From NCBI RefSeq assembly GCF_003612555.1, contig NZ_RAZF01000014.1, positions 21,790 to 85,789 of the forward strand: 64,000 nucleotides of DNA, in the 5' to 3' direction. Shown one piece after another: positions 26,270 to 35,158 of this stretch (its first letter is position 1; the number at the start of each line of letters is the position of its first letter). The notes beneath the pieces are model-generated. The model saw nothing but the letters and a program-made list of their open reading frames with translations, searched no databases and was not told where the DNA came from. A program made the translations under genes and the position numbers. The DNA is from Acutalibacter sp. 1XD8-33. GTDB taxonomy: Bacteria; Bacillota; Clostridia; Oscillospirales; Acutalibacteraceae.

Positions 26270-26926
26270 TTATACTTTTAAAGAGTATTTATGGGGGAAC
26301 GGCGCGCGGAGCAGCTTGGCGACAGGCACACAGCTGGGCACACCGCGCCAAGCAAGACGAAATGAGCAGGCTGGGTTTCGCGGTAGTGTCAAAAAGATAA
26401 ACACTCGCGCAGCTCGGTTTATCTTTCCGTTTTCCTGAGCAAAACTCGCCAAGCTGGGATACTGCGCCCATAGCTGGCTGGCTCCGCGAGTCTTGCCTGC
26501 CGGCTCGGTCGGTTCGTAGCTTGTCTGCCACTGGCACACAGCGCCCCCCTGGACCCGGCAATGTGATCGGCTTTTGCGCACTCAGCTAACCAGGGTAAAA
26601 TGTTTTGCAGACTTCGCTTTGCGAAGTCTTAGCTTTCTTCAAAAGCTCGCGGGGGGTGGGGCGGAGCCCCATGACCTTGTAACACCTGAGAAGCGCATTT
26701 TGGGCGTGTGAATAATAGTTAACACTCGCTGTGCTCGGTTAACTATCCGAGTTTTGCGAAGCAAAACTCTTAAGAGGCCCCTTTTTGTAAGAGAAAAAGG
26801 GGCCTGGTCCTGGAACATGCTAACTGCGCGCACAGTATCGCGGCCAAAAGCTCCCGTCCGGCCGTGTGCCTGTTCCCCCAGCCACCTCGCGCGCCGTTCC
26901 CCCCATAAAAAACTCAAAAAGTATAA
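26270..26926. repeat. Dispersed modular repeat, copy 3, bounded by about 40-bp terminal inverted repeats
   Basis: The left end reads TTATACTTTTAAAGAGTATT then TATGGGGGAACGGCGCGCGG. The reverse complement of the right end (26889-26926) reads TTATACTTTTTGAGTTTTTT then ATGGGGGGAACGGCGCGC. The interior is a chain of palindromic modules: GATAAACACTCGCGCAGCTC (26396-26415), GCCTGCCGGCTCGGTCGGTT (26497-26516), CACCTGAGAAGCGCATTTTG (26683-26702) and GCTCGGTTAACTATCCGAGT (26733-26752). The same modules recur near 43, 52, 56 and 62 kb. No gene is seen. Confidence 0.8.
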
Positions 26927-26949
26927 CAAACTGTACCCGCAGGATCCGG

Positions 26950-27426
26950 CTAATTTCGGGAATCTGCCGCCAGGAGCTTTTCCAGTTCCCGCAGCAGATC
27001 TTTTTTCATGCTGGCCAGATCATCTTCTGTGGGGCGGTTCTCGTCCTGATACATCAATTCCATGGGATACCACCAGACAGGACCCGCGCCATGATTGCCA
27101 TATTCTCCGATATCCCCTTTTCTTCTTGGATATAGATGCCAGTGCAGATGAGCCGCTCCCTGGCCCAGGCACTCATAATTCATTTTCTCCGCGCCAAAGG
27201 CGTTCTTTACAGCCTGTGAAACCAGGATCATTTCTTCCATGAATTTTGCGGCGAAATCCTTTTCCAGATAGAAAAGCTCAGTCTGGTGCTGCTTGCAGAG
27301 AAAGAGGGAGTACCCCCTAAAATGCTGGTTGTCGCCGATCACGACATAACCGGTTTCCAGCTCTTTGACAAAGTATGGATTCTGTCCGGCCTGTATCATC
27401 TGAATTCTATCGCAAACCAGGCACAT
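26950..27426 (-). CDS. HIT family nucleotide hydrolase/transferase
   Basis: The 158-aa protein carries the histidine triad HLHWHLYPR (H93, H95, H97), which hydrolyses or transfers nucleotidyl groups from substrates such as dinucleoside polyphosphates or AMP conjugates. An N-terminal CLVCDRI suggests a bound zinc. VVIGDNQHFRGYSLFLCKQH is typical of clostridial members. AAAGGAGG lies 8 nt before the ATG. A terminator sits immediately upstream of that ribosome site, so this gene is separated from nifJ or expressed by read-through. Confidence 0.92.
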   Translation of the reverse strand: MCLVCDRIQMIQAGQNPYFVKELETGYVVIGDNQHFRGYSLFLCKQHQTELFYLEKDFAAKFMEEMILVSQAVKNAFGAEKMNYECLGQGAAHLHWHLYPRRKGDIGEYGNHGAGPVWWYPMELMYQDENRPTEDDLASMKKDLLRELEKLLAADSRN

Positions 27427-27445
27427 TTCAAAAGCCTCCTTTCAT

Positions 27446-27480
27446 GAAAAAAGCCCGCCGGTCGTCCGGCGAGCCTTTTT
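27446..27480 (-). terminator. Terminator between nifJ and the HIT gene
   Basis: Stem AAAAAGCCCGCCGG / CCGGCGAGCCTTTTT with loop TCGT. It ends about 20 bp before the HIT start codon. Confidence 0.85.
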
Positions 27481-27600
27481 CATCTTGTGTCAGCCAAAGT
27501 CAACGGGAACAAAACCTCCGGCACTTTCCAAAAAACTGCCACAGCCATAGACCGTCAGTTCCCGTCGGCCCCGCGTTCAAAACAGAAAGCAGGGAATGAA

Positions 27601-30600
27601 TTACTCGGCCATCTTCTTCAGCTTGGCGTATTTCTCTTCGGCAAACTTCTCAGCGTCGGCGAACAGCTTTTCGGCGCGCTCCGGGAAGGAACGGGTCAGG
27701 CTGTTGTAGCGCACCTCGCCCATAATAAAGTCGCGATAAGAGGCGGAAGGCTCCTTGCTGTCCAGCTGGAAGGGGTTCTCGCCAGCGTCAGCCTTACGGG
27801 GGTCGAAGCGGAAGTTGTGCCAGTAGCCGGCGGCAACCGCCTTCTTCTCTTCCACCATGGAGATGCCCATGCCGCCCTTGATGCCATGGTTGATGCAGGG
27901 GGCATACGCCAGGATGATGGAGGGGCCGTTGTAGCTCTCGGCCTCGTGGAAAGCCTTAATGCACTGGTTCATGTCCGCGCCCATGGCAACCTGAGCCACG
28001 TACACATAGCCATAGCTCATGGCGATGGCGGCCAGGTCCTTCTTCTTGGTGGACTTGCCGGTGGCGGCAAACTGGGCCACAGAGCCGCAGGGAGTGGACT
28101 TGCTGGCCTGCCCGCCGGTGTTGGAGTACACCTCGGTGTCGAATACCAGCACGTTGATGTTCTCGCCGGAGGCCAGGGCATGGTCCAGACCGCCGAAGCC
28201 GATGTCATAGGCCCAGCCGTCGCCGCCCAGAATCCACACGGACTTCTTGGCCAGATAATCCTTGTCTTTCAGGATCTCGTTGCACAGGTGGCAGGCCTCG
28301 CAGTCGCAGTACTTCTGACCCGCAGCCTTCTTGGCCTCGCACTCCTTGATATGGGCGTCAGCGGCCTCCCGGCTGCCGAACACCTTCACGGCGTCGTCGG
28401 ACTTGGCCCAGTTGATGACCCAGTCCAGAGAGGCGCGGCTATACTCCAGAGCGGCGATGTAGGCCTCTGCGGCAGCGTCGTTGGCCTTAGAGTCGTTCAT
28501 GGTCTCCAGCCAGGCCTTGCCGGTATCCTTCACTTCCTGCTCCACATAGTCCACGGCAATGAGCTTCTCAGTCAGCTCAGCCAGACGGCCGCGCACCGCG
28601 TTCTGGGCCAGGCACATGCCCAGACCAAACTCGGCGTTGTCCTCGAACAGGGAGTTCTCCCAGGCGGGGCCGTGACCCTTCTTGTTCACGGTGTAGGGAG
28701 TGGCAGGCGCGGAACCGCCCCAGATGGAGGAGCAGCCGGTGGCGTTGGCGATGAACATCTTGTCGCCGAAGAGCTGGGTGGCCAGCTTGGCGTAGGGAGT
28801 CTCGCCGCAACCGCCGCAGGCGCCGGAGAACTCAAGCAGGGGCTGCTTGAACTGGCTGCCCTTGACGGAGGTCTCCTTGAACTTCTCGGCCACAGCCTCC
28901 TTGGCGGGCAGGTCGATGCCGTAGTTGAACACGGCCTGCTGAGGACGCTGGGAGTCGATGGGGGCCATCTGCAGGGCCTTTGTCTTGGCGGGGCAGGTGG
29001 TGACGCAGCTGCCGCAGCCGGTGCAGTCCAGGGTGGAGATCACCATGGCAAAGTGCATGCCGGGCACGCCGGTCATGGGCTTGCTCTTGGTGCCCTCGGG
29101 GGCGGCGGCCAGTTCCTCGTCGGTCATGGCGATGGGACGGATTACCGCGTGGGGGCATACATAGGAGCACTGGTTGCACTGGATGCAGTTCTCGGGAATC
29201 CACTCGGGAACGTCCACGGCCACGCCGCGCTTCTCATAGGCGGCCGTGCCCTGGGGAGAGGTACCGTCGGCGTACTTCTCGAAGGTGGAGACAGGCAGAT
29301 CCTTGCCGTGGAAGGTGTTCACCGGGAATACCACATTGTTCACATAGTCCACCACATCCTGACGGCTGCCGGTGGCAACGGCGGGGGTGGAGTCGTCAGC
29401 GGCGTTCGCCCAGTCGGCGGGCACGTTGACCTTGGTATAGCTGTTGGCGCCGCGGTCGATGGCGTCGTGGTTCATCTTAACGATGGCCTCGCCCTTGCGT
29501 CCATAGGACTTGGTGGCGGCGTCTTTCATATACTGGATGGCGTCGGCCTCGGGAATGATCTTGGCAATGGAGAAGAACGCGGACTGGAGCACCGTGTTGA
29601 TGCGGGTGCCCAGGCCAATCTCTTTGCCGATCTTGAATCCGTCGATGGTGTAGAAGTTGATCTCGTTGTCCGCAATAAACTTCTTGACCATTCCGGGCAG
29701 GCGGGCGTTCAGCTCCGCGTCGTCCCAGGCGCAGTTCAGCAGGAAGCTGCCGCCCTTCTTCAGGTCCTGAACCATGTCATACTTATCCAGATAGGCGGGG
29801 TTGGAGCAGGCCACAAAATCCGCCTTGGAGATATAGTAGGTAGACTTGATGGGAGTATGGCCGAAACGCAGGTGGGAAACCGTCAGGCCGCCGGACTTCT
29901 TGGAGTCATAGTCAAAGTAGCCCTGGGCGTACATGTCGGTATGATCGCCGATGATCTTGATGGAGTTCTTGTTGGCGCCCACGGTGCCGTCGGAGCCCAG
30001 GCCCCAGAACTTGCAGCTGGTGGTGCCGGCGGGGGCGGTGTCGGGATCCTCCTTCACCTCCAGGGACAGATGGGTCACATCGTCCACAATGCCGATGGTG
30101 AAGCGCTTCTTGGGCTCAGCGGCGTCCATGTTCCGGTATACGGCGATGATGTCGCTGGGCTTGGTGTCCTTGCTGCCCAGGCCATAGCGGCCGGTGTACA
30201 CGGGGCACGCGCCGAAGGGGGTGCCGTTGATGGCGGCCAGCACGTCCAGGTAGAGAGGCTCGCCGATGGAGCCGGGCTCCTTGGTGCGGTCCAACACGGA
30301 AATCTTCTTTACGGTGTCCGGCAGCGCGTCCAGGAGATAGCTGGCCACAAAGGGACGGTACAGATGCACTTTCACCAGGCCAACCTTCTCGCCGGCGGCG
30401 GTGAGATAGTCGATGACTTCCTCGATGGTCTCGCAGGCGGAGCCCATGGCGATGATCACCTTGTCTGCGTCAGGAGCGCCATAATAATTGAAAGGCTTGT
30501 AGTCGGTGCCGATCTTCTCGTTAACCTTGTTCATGTAGTCCACTACAACGGCGGGCACGGCGTCATAGTACTTGTTGCAGGCTTCGCGGGCCTGGAAGAA

Positions 30601-31272
30601 GATGTCGCCGTTCTGGGCCTGGCCGCGCAGCACGGGATGCTCGGGGTTCAGGGCGTGGCGGCGGAACTCGTTTACAGCGTCCCAGTCCAGCATATCGCCC
30701 AGGTCCTTATAATCCCAAGTCTCGATCTTCTGAACCTCGTGAGAGGTGCGGAAGCCGTCGAAGAAGTGCAGGAAAGGCACCTTGCCCTTGATGGCGCTGA
30801 GATGGGCCACGGCGCCCAGGTCCATAACCTCCTGGGGAGAGTTGGCGCACAGCATGGCGTAGCCGGTCTGGCGGCAAGCGTAAACGTCGGAGTGGTCGCC
30901 AAAGATGTTCAGAGCGTGGGTGGCCACGGTACGGGCGGATACATGAATGACGCTGGGCAACAGCTCGCCGGCAATCTTGTACATGTTGGGGATCATCAGC
31001 AGCAGGCCCTGGGAGGCGGTATAGGTGGTGGTGAGAGCGCCCGCGGCAAGAGAGCCGTGCACAGCGCCCGCAGCGCCGGCCTCAGACTGCATTTCGGTGA
31101 CGCGCACTTCCCGGCCGAACAGATTTTTGCGGCCTGCGGCGGCATACTTATCGGTTTCGTCGGCCATCACGGAAGAGGGGGTGATGGGGTAGATGGCGGC
31201 AACGTCGGTGAACGCATAGGAAACATGCGCGGCGGCGGTGTTGCCATCCATGGTTTTCATTTGTCTTGGCAT
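27601..31272 (-). CDS. nifJ: Pyruvate:ferredoxin (flavodoxin) oxidoreductase
   Basis: This enzyme oxidatively decarboxylates pyruvate to acetyl-CoA and CO2 and reduces ferredoxin, a central step of anaerobic energy metabolism. The 1223-aa single-chain enzyme has the full domain set. The N-terminal TPP-domain stretch reads MDGNTAAAHVSYAFTDVAAI and YPITPSSVMADETDK. Two 4Fe-4S clusters follow (CIQCNQCSYVCPHA near residue 700, CTGCGSCVTTCPAK near 755), then the proximal-cluster motif GACGGCGETPY and the TPP-binding GDGWAYDIGFGGLDHAL with EVYSNTGGQ (about 1015-1055). The start at 31272 follows AAGGAGG. A good promoter is upstream and a terminator downstream. Confidence 0.98.
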   Translation of the reverse strand: MPRQMKTMDGNTAAAHVSYAFTDVAAIYPITPSSVMADETDKYAAAGRKNLFGREVRVTEMQSEAGAAGAVHGSLAAGALTTTYTASQGLLLMIPNMYKIAGELLPSVIHVSARTVATHALNIFGDHSDVYACRQTGYAMLCANSPQEVMDLGAVAHLSAIKGKVPFLHFFDGFRTSHEVQKIETWDYKDLGDMLDWDAVNEFRRHALNPEHPVLRGQAQNGDIFFQAREACNKYYDAVPAVVVDYMNKVNEKIGTDYKPFNYYGAPDADKVIIAMGSACETIEEVIDYLTAAGEKVGLVKVHLYRPFVASYLLDALPDTVKKISVLDRTKEPGSIGEPLYLDVLAAINGTPFGACPVYTGRYGLGSKDTKPSDIIAVYRNMDAAEPKKRFTIGIVDDVTHLSLEVKEDPDTAPAGTTSCKFWGLGSDGTVGANKNSIKIIGDHTDMYAQGYFDYDSKKSGGLTVSHLRFGHTPIKSTYYISKADFVACSNPAYLDKYDMVQDLKKGGSFLLNCAWDDAELNARLPGMVKKFIADNEINFYTIDGFKIGKEIGLGTRINTVLQSAFFSIAKIIPEADAIQYMKDAATKSYGRKGEAIVKMNHDAIDRGANSYTKVNVPADWANAADDSTPAVATGSRQDVVDYVNNVVFPVNTFHGKDLPVSTFEKYADGTSPQGTAAYEKRGVAVDVPEWIPENCIQCNQCSYVCPHAVIRPIAMTDEELAAAPEGTKSKPMTGVPGMHFAMVISTLDCTGCGSCVTTCPAKTKALQMAPIDSQRPQQAVFNYGIDLPAKEAVAEKFKETSVKGSQFKQPLLEFSGACGGCGETPYAKLATQLFGDKMFIANATGCSSIWGGSAPATPYTVNKKGHGPAWENSLFEDNAEFGLGMCLAQNAVRGRLAELTEKLIAVDYVEQEVKDTGKAWLETMNDSKANDAAAEAYIAALEYSRASLDWVINWAKSDDAVKVFGSREAADAHIKECEAKKAAGQKYCDCEACHLCNEILKDKDYLAKKSVWILGGDGWAYDIGFGGLDHALASGENINVLVFDTEVYSNTGGQASKSTPCGSVAQFAATGKSTKKKDLAAIAMSYGYVYVAQVAMGADMNQCIKAFHEAESYNGPSIILAYAPCINHGIKGGMGISMVEEKKAVAAGYWHNFRFDPRKADAGENPFQLDSKEPSASYRDFIMGEVRYNSLTRSFPERAEKLFADAEKFAEEKYAKLKKMAE

Positions 31273-31358
31273 TTTAACGATTTCCTCCTTATGGGATGAT
31301 CGGAACTGGGCGTTGCCGGCGCGGCAAAGCCGGTCCAACCTGCGCCCTTACAAGTTCT

Positions 31359-31387
31359 ATTCTACCATCATTTCCGGGCCGTGTAAA
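31359..31387 (-). promoter_or_regulatory. Sigma-A promoter of nifJ
   Basis: On the minus strand TTTACA (31387-31382), a 17-bp spacer and TAGAAT (31364-31359). Confidence 0.8.
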
Positions 31388-31401
31388 GGTCCAAATCTCA
31401 T

Positions 31402-31434
31402 ATTTTGTGATTTTTTTATGGCTCGTCACAAAAT
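31402..31434. promoter_or_regulatory. Inverted repeat upstream of the nifJ promoter
   Basis: ATTTTGTGA (31402-31410) and TCACAAAAT (31426-31434) form a perfect 9-bp inverted repeat with a 15-bp spacer, just upstream of the -35. The half-site resembles Rex and CRP/FNR half-sites, but the spacer is longer than usual. Confidence 0.4.
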
Positions 31435-31649
31435 AAACTGGGGATTTCCGGCCTTTTTGAGGGCAAAGGGGAAAGAGAGGCCTTGCAGAAGGAGAAGCGC
31501 CGCCCGTTTCCCCAAAAAATCTTTTCAAAAAGAAGCCCCTTTTGGGGGAACTTTATTTTATTCTTTGTCTTTAGTCCTATTATGTCCACCCGATACACCG
31601 CCTGATCCCCTGCGCGCGGCGGCGCATTTCCAGATTTCTCGCCGGAAAC

Positions 31650-31894
31650 TCACTCTACACTGTCATATAGCTTCGCGCCCAGGATTTCAACCACAATGCC
31701 ATCGCGATATGGCTTAACCTTTCCTTCTTTTTCCGCCTCTTCTTCAGGAATCAGCGAATGCACCTTCGTTACCCGGTACGTTAGGGATCTGTATTGGACG
31801 CTTCCGCTGCCGTCCAGCCGCAATCTGACGGGAAAAACAAAACCGCTAAAGCCAGGACCATTGCCAGCGCGATCAGCAATCCTCTTTTTTTCAT
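31650..31894 (-). pseudogene. Frameshifted small exported (lipo)protein
   Basis: From ATG 31894 the frame gives MKKRGLLIALAMVLALAVLF then FPSDCG, a signal-peptide-like start, but stops at 31781 after 37 codons. The adjacent frame continues convincingly from the same point (LDGSGSVQYRSLTYRVTKVH, SLIPEEEAEKEGKVKPYRDG, then IVVEILGAKLYDSVE) to a stop at 31650. The joined protein of about 80 aa resembles small clostridial lipoproteins with a YRSLTYRVTKVH-like core, of unknown function. A single-base indel near 31815, real or a sequencing error, accounts for the break. Confidence 0.55.
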
Positions 31895-31998
31895 AATGGA
31901 GTCCTCCCTCGCGATTATACGCTTTGCGTACATTATATCATGGAGAATTCTCGGTTTCAAGAAGCCGTTGGCAATGAAATCCCCAAAGGGAATGTCCA

Positions 31999-32150
31999 AA
32001 ACGAGGAGTTATTTTTTGAGTAATGGAAGGCCTCCGTCGCAAAGGGCGCGACTACGGCAAGGTCGTGGGGCTTTGCGAGTCGACAGACGAGACCAGGTGA
32101 GAAGAACCCCTGAACCGCCGGAGGCCAAAACATCATTCAAAAAATGCGCT
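31999..32150. repeat. Dispersed modular repeat, copy 4 (short)
   Basis: GAGTTATTTTTTGAGTAATG at the left recalls the ATACTTTTTGAG termini. GGCCTCCGTCGC and its partner CCGCCGGAGGCC bracket CGACAGACGAGACCAGGTGA. CAAAAAATGCGCTCTCTGG at the right matches the shared TGCGCTTCTCAGG module. No gene is seen between 31895 and 32253. Confidence 0.6.
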
Positions 32151-32253
32151 CTCTGGACACTCCTATCCCCAAAGCCTCTGTTGACAGATTCCCTGTTTTA
32201 ATATACAATTACAATAATCAAGAAATTCAATTTGGAAAGGAGCCCGAACCGCC

Positions 32254-33591
32254 ATGCCAGAAGACCCTGACGGTTTATCTATTTTTACTCTGCTGCTGAT
32301 GTTCGCCTGTCTTGCTCTTTCCGCCCTGTACGCCGCCGGAGAGTCGGCTGTGAACAGCCTTTCCGCCTCCCAGGTGAAACGGGATGCGGAGGCGGGAGAC
32401 AAAAAAGCCAAATCGCTGGCAAAGACCATTCAGGCCCAAGTCAGCGTGGTTTCGCCGCTGCAGTCCGGGCTGTTCTTTTGCGGCCTTCTGGGGCTGTCTT
32501 TTTGTGTCGCCGCTTTTTACGGCCCCTTATACAGCGCTTTCTATGCCCTGGAGGGGCATCTCCGGAGCGTGCTGGCGGGGCTTCTGCCCGCAGCGGCCTA
32601 CATCCTGGTGTTCTTTATGTTTGCCGATCTGCTTCCCAAGAAAGCCGCCCGTCATTCGGCGGAGCGGTTTGCCTACCGTCATGCCAAGCTAATCCGGCGG
32701 ATGTCCAAGTCCGCCATGCCCTTTTTGTGGTTTACCAGCGGGGTGGCCAACTGCTGCCTGCGCCTGTTCCGTATTGACCCCCACAGTCTGGACGATGCCG
32801 TAACAGAAGCGGAAATCCTCCAAATGGTAGGGGAGGGGGAAGAAAGGGGCGTCATCGAAGAGACGGAAAAGGACATGATCGCCAATATCCTGGACTTTAA
32901 CGATACGGCTGCGGGGGAGATCATGACCCACCGCACGGATGTAGCCGCTGTTCCCGACGACGCCTCTATCAGCCAGGTGGTGGCCGTGGCCATTGAGCAT
33001 GGCTGTTCCCGGGTTCCGGTGTATCATGAGGACATCGACTCGGTAGTGGGCGTCTGCTATGTGAAGGATCTGCTGCCCTATGTAGGAATCCAAGTGCCGG
33101 AGGCCGCCTCGGTGGTCCAGCTGATGCGCCCTGCGTATTTCATCCCGGAAACCAAGAAATGCAGCCAGCTCTTTACCGAGATGACCGAGCGGAAAGTGCA
33201 GATTGCCATTGTGGTGGACGAGTATGGCGGCACGGCGGGGATTATCACCCTGGAAGACCTGGTGGAATCCATCGTTGGCAATATCCAGGACGAGTACGAT
33301 CACGAAGAAGAGGAAATCCGCCAGGTAAGCGAAACAGAATTCACGGTGGACGGCACGGCCTCTATCGATGAGATTTCCGATCTCACCGGGGTGGAGCTGC
33401 CGGAGGGCAATTATGATACCATCGCCGGGCTGGTTACCGAGATTTTGGGCTATATCCCAAAGCAGGGGGAGCATCCCCAGGTACGGGCGGAGGGGCTTTC
33501 CATCACGGTTTTGGAGATTGATGACCAGCGGCTTTCCCGCCTGCTCATCGTGAAGGAACCGCCTGTTGTGGAAGAGGAGGATGAGGATTGA
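32254..33591 (+). CDS. CNNM/CorC-HlyC family membrane protein with CBS pair
   Basis: The 445-aa integral membrane protein is of the type implicated in Mg2+/Co2+ efflux. The N-terminal DUF21 domain (about 1-190, four hydrophobic segments, e.g. SIFTLLLMFACLALSALYAA and AAAYILVFFMFADLLPKKAA) is followed by a CBS pair (ILDFNDTAAGEIMTHRTDVA ... VYHEDIDSVVGVCYVKDLL; IAIVVDEYGGTAGIITLEDL). A C-terminal CorC_HlyC domain (TVDGTASIDEISDLTGVELP ... ILGYIPKQGEHPQV) is followed by an acidic tail. GGAAAGGAG precedes the ATG. The stop overlaps a possible TTG start of the MATE gene, so the two are coupled. Confidence 0.93.
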   Translation: MPEDPDGLSIFTLLLMFACLALSALYAAGESAVNSLSASQVKRDAEAGDKKAKSLAKTIQAQVSVVSPLQSGLFFCGLLGLSFCVAAFYGPLYSAFYALEGHLRSVLAGLLPAAAYILVFFMFADLLPKKAARHSAERFAYRHAKLIRRMSKSAMPFLWFTSGVANCCLRLFRIDPHSLDDAVTEAEILQMVGEGEERGVIEETEKDMIANILDFNDTAAGEIMTHRTDVAAVPDDASISQVVAVAIEHGCSRVPVYHEDIDSVVGVCYVKDLLPYVGIQVPEAASVVQLMRPAYFIPETKKCSQLFTEMTERKVQIAIVVDEYGGTAGIITLEDLVESIVGNIQDEYDHEEEEIRQVSETEFTVDGTASIDEISDLTGVELPEGNYDTIAGLVTEILGYIPKQGEHPQVRAEGLSITVLEIDDQRLSRLLIVKEPPVVEEEDED

Positions 33592-33593
33592 AT

Positions 33594-34979
33594 ATGGATC
33601 GGGCAAAAGAGAAGAAACAGGGGCGGGACCTGGGCTCGGACAGTATCGGCAGGCTGATGTTTTCTTTGGCTGTGCCCGCCATCACGGCCCAGGTGGTGAA
33701 CATGCTCTACAATATTGTGGACCGGATTTACATCGGGCATATTCCGGAAACCGGGGCGCTGGCCCTGACCGGGGTGGGAATTACCTTTCCCATCATCATT
33801 CTCATTATGGCGTTCAGCTCTTTGATTGCCATGGGGGGCGCGCCCCAGGCGGCTATCGCCATGGGGGAGAAGAACCTTGAAAAAGCGGAAAAAATCCTGG
33901 GCAACTGCTTTGCGGCTCTGCTGGGGTTTTCCGTTGTGCTGACAGCCGTGTTCCTGGTGTTTGGAGAGCCCATTCTCCGGGCGTTTGGCGCCAGCGGGAA
34001 TACGATCGGCTACGCCAACAGCTATATGCGGATTTACGCCTGCGGCACGGTTTTTGTGCAGATCGCGTTGGGCATGAACATGTTCATTACCACCCAGGGC
34101 TTTGCCACCACCAGCATGCTCACGGTGGTAATCGGCGCCGCGCTGAATATCGTCCTGGATCCTCTTTTTATCTTTGTGTTCCATATGGGCGTGCAGGGGG
34201 CGGCGCTGGCCACGATCCTGTCTCAGGGAGTTTCGGCGGCATGGGTGCTGAAATTTTTATTGGGCAGAAAAACCGCCATCAAAATCCGTAAGGAGCATAT
34301 GCGGATCGACCCCAAAATCATTCTGCCGGTAATGGCCCTGGGGGTATCTCCCTTTATTATGCAGAGCACAGAGAGCCTTCTCAGCGTGGCGCTGAACACC
34401 TCGCTGCTGAAGTATGGCGGAGACGGGGCGGTGGGCGCGTACACGGTGATTGCCAGCGTGATGCAGACGGCTAGCCTGCCCATGCAGGGGCTCTGCCAAG
34501 GGGCCCAGCCGATCACCAGCTTCAATTATGGCGCGAGGAATCTGGACAGGGTAAAGAAATCCATCCGGGTGCTGGTACTGTGTACATGCACCTTTGGCGT
34601 TCTGTTCTGGCTTGCGGTTATGCTGGTTCCCCAGGTGTTTGCCGGGCTGTTCACCAGCGATCAGGACCTGATGACCATGACGGTCTGGGCCATGCGGATT
34701 TTCCTGTTCGGCATTTTTTCCATGGGAGCCCAGATGGGATTTCAGCAGAGCTTCGTGGCCCTGGGACAGGCGAAGGCCTCTTTGATGCTGGCGCTGCTGC
34801 GAAAAATCGTGCTGCTGATTCCGCTGATCTATATTCTGCCGGCGTTTTTTGAAAACAAGCTTTTTGGTGTGTTTGTGGCGGAACCCATTGCGGACATTAC
34901 CGCCGCCCTGGTTACCAGCGTTTCTTTCCTTACCTGGGCGAAAAGGCATCTGGACGCCGGCGGGAAGAGGGAAACCTGA
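33594..34979 (+). CDS. MATE family multidrug/cation antiporter
   Basis: The 461-aa transporter has 12 predicted membrane helices in two similar halves. Family-typical features are LFSLAVPAITAQVVNMLYN, IVDRIYIGHIPETGALALTG, AMGEKNLEKAEKILGN and, at the start of the second half, GVSPFIMQSTESLLSVALN and QGAQPITSFNYGARN. MATE proteins export drugs and metabolites with Na+ or H+ influx. ATG 33594 is taken over TTG 33588 because GAGGAGGATGAGG is better spaced. It directly follows the CNNM gene. A peroxiredoxin remnant trails its 3' end. Confidence 0.93.
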   Translation: MDRAKEKKQGRDLGSDSIGRLMFSLAVPAITAQVVNMLYNIVDRIYIGHIPETGALALTGVGITFPIIILIMAFSSLIAMGGAPQAAIAMGEKNLEKAEKILGNCFAALLGFSVVLTAVFLVFGEPILRAFGASGNTIGYANSYMRIYACGTVFVQIALGMNMFITTQGFATTSMLTVVIGAALNIVLDPLFIFVFHMGVQGAALATILSQGVSAAWVLKFLLGRKTAIKIRKEHMRIDPKIILPVMALGVSPFIMQSTESLLSVALNTSLLKYGGDGAVGAYTVIASVMQTASLPMQGLCQGAQPITSFNYGARNLDRVKKSIRVLVLCTCTFGVLFWLAVMLVPQVFAGLFTSDQDLMTMTVWAMRIFLFGIFSMGAQMGFQQSFVALGQAKASLMLALLRKIVLLIPLIYILPAFFENKLFGVFVAEPIADITAALVTSVSFLTWAKRHLDAGGKRET

Positions 34980-34984
34980 AAGGC

Positions 34985-35085
34985 CGGAAGCGGGAACAAA
35001 GGCCCCGGAATTCACTTTGCCGGATAAGAAGGGAAAGCCAGATACCAACGCGGCGGATGTTCTGGCCTATCTGCGGGAAAACTGA
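34985..35085 (+). pseudogene. Internally deleted thiol peroxidase (bcp) scar
   Basis: Just after the MATE stop the sequence encodes EAGTKAPEFTLPDKKGK directly joined to PDTNAADVLAYLREN and a stop. The first piece matches the N-terminus of Bcp-type peroxiredoxins. The second matches their C-terminus, where KPDTNAAEILEYL is typical. About 115 residues including the catalytic cysteine (PGCT) are missing. The join falls at AAG, which both parents would have carried (GK / VKPDT), consistent with a short-homology deletion. No start codon remains. Confidence 0.65.
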
Positions 35086-35102
35086 CTGAAACCGCTGTCA
35101 AT

Positions 35103-35143
35103 ATGTTAAGAAGCCGTACCAATTCTATCGGTACAGCTTCTAA
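35103..35143. repeat. Solo inverted-repeat pair related to the 7277-7441 element
   Basis: AAGAAGCCGTACCAATTCTA followed by TCGGTACAGCTTCT is a 41-bp palindrome made of the same terminal sequences as the 165-bp element at 7277-7441, without its interior. It lies directly before the AraC-type gene's ribosome site, so it would form a hairpin in its leader. Confidence 0.65.
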
Positions 35144-35158
35144 GAGGAGGTCCCGCGC

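Noticed and set aside
27487..31299. Open frame of 1270 codons on the plus strand
   Set aside because: It is the exact antisense of nifJ and an effect of its GC-rich third positions. Its translation is glycine/valine/histidine-rich with no domain.
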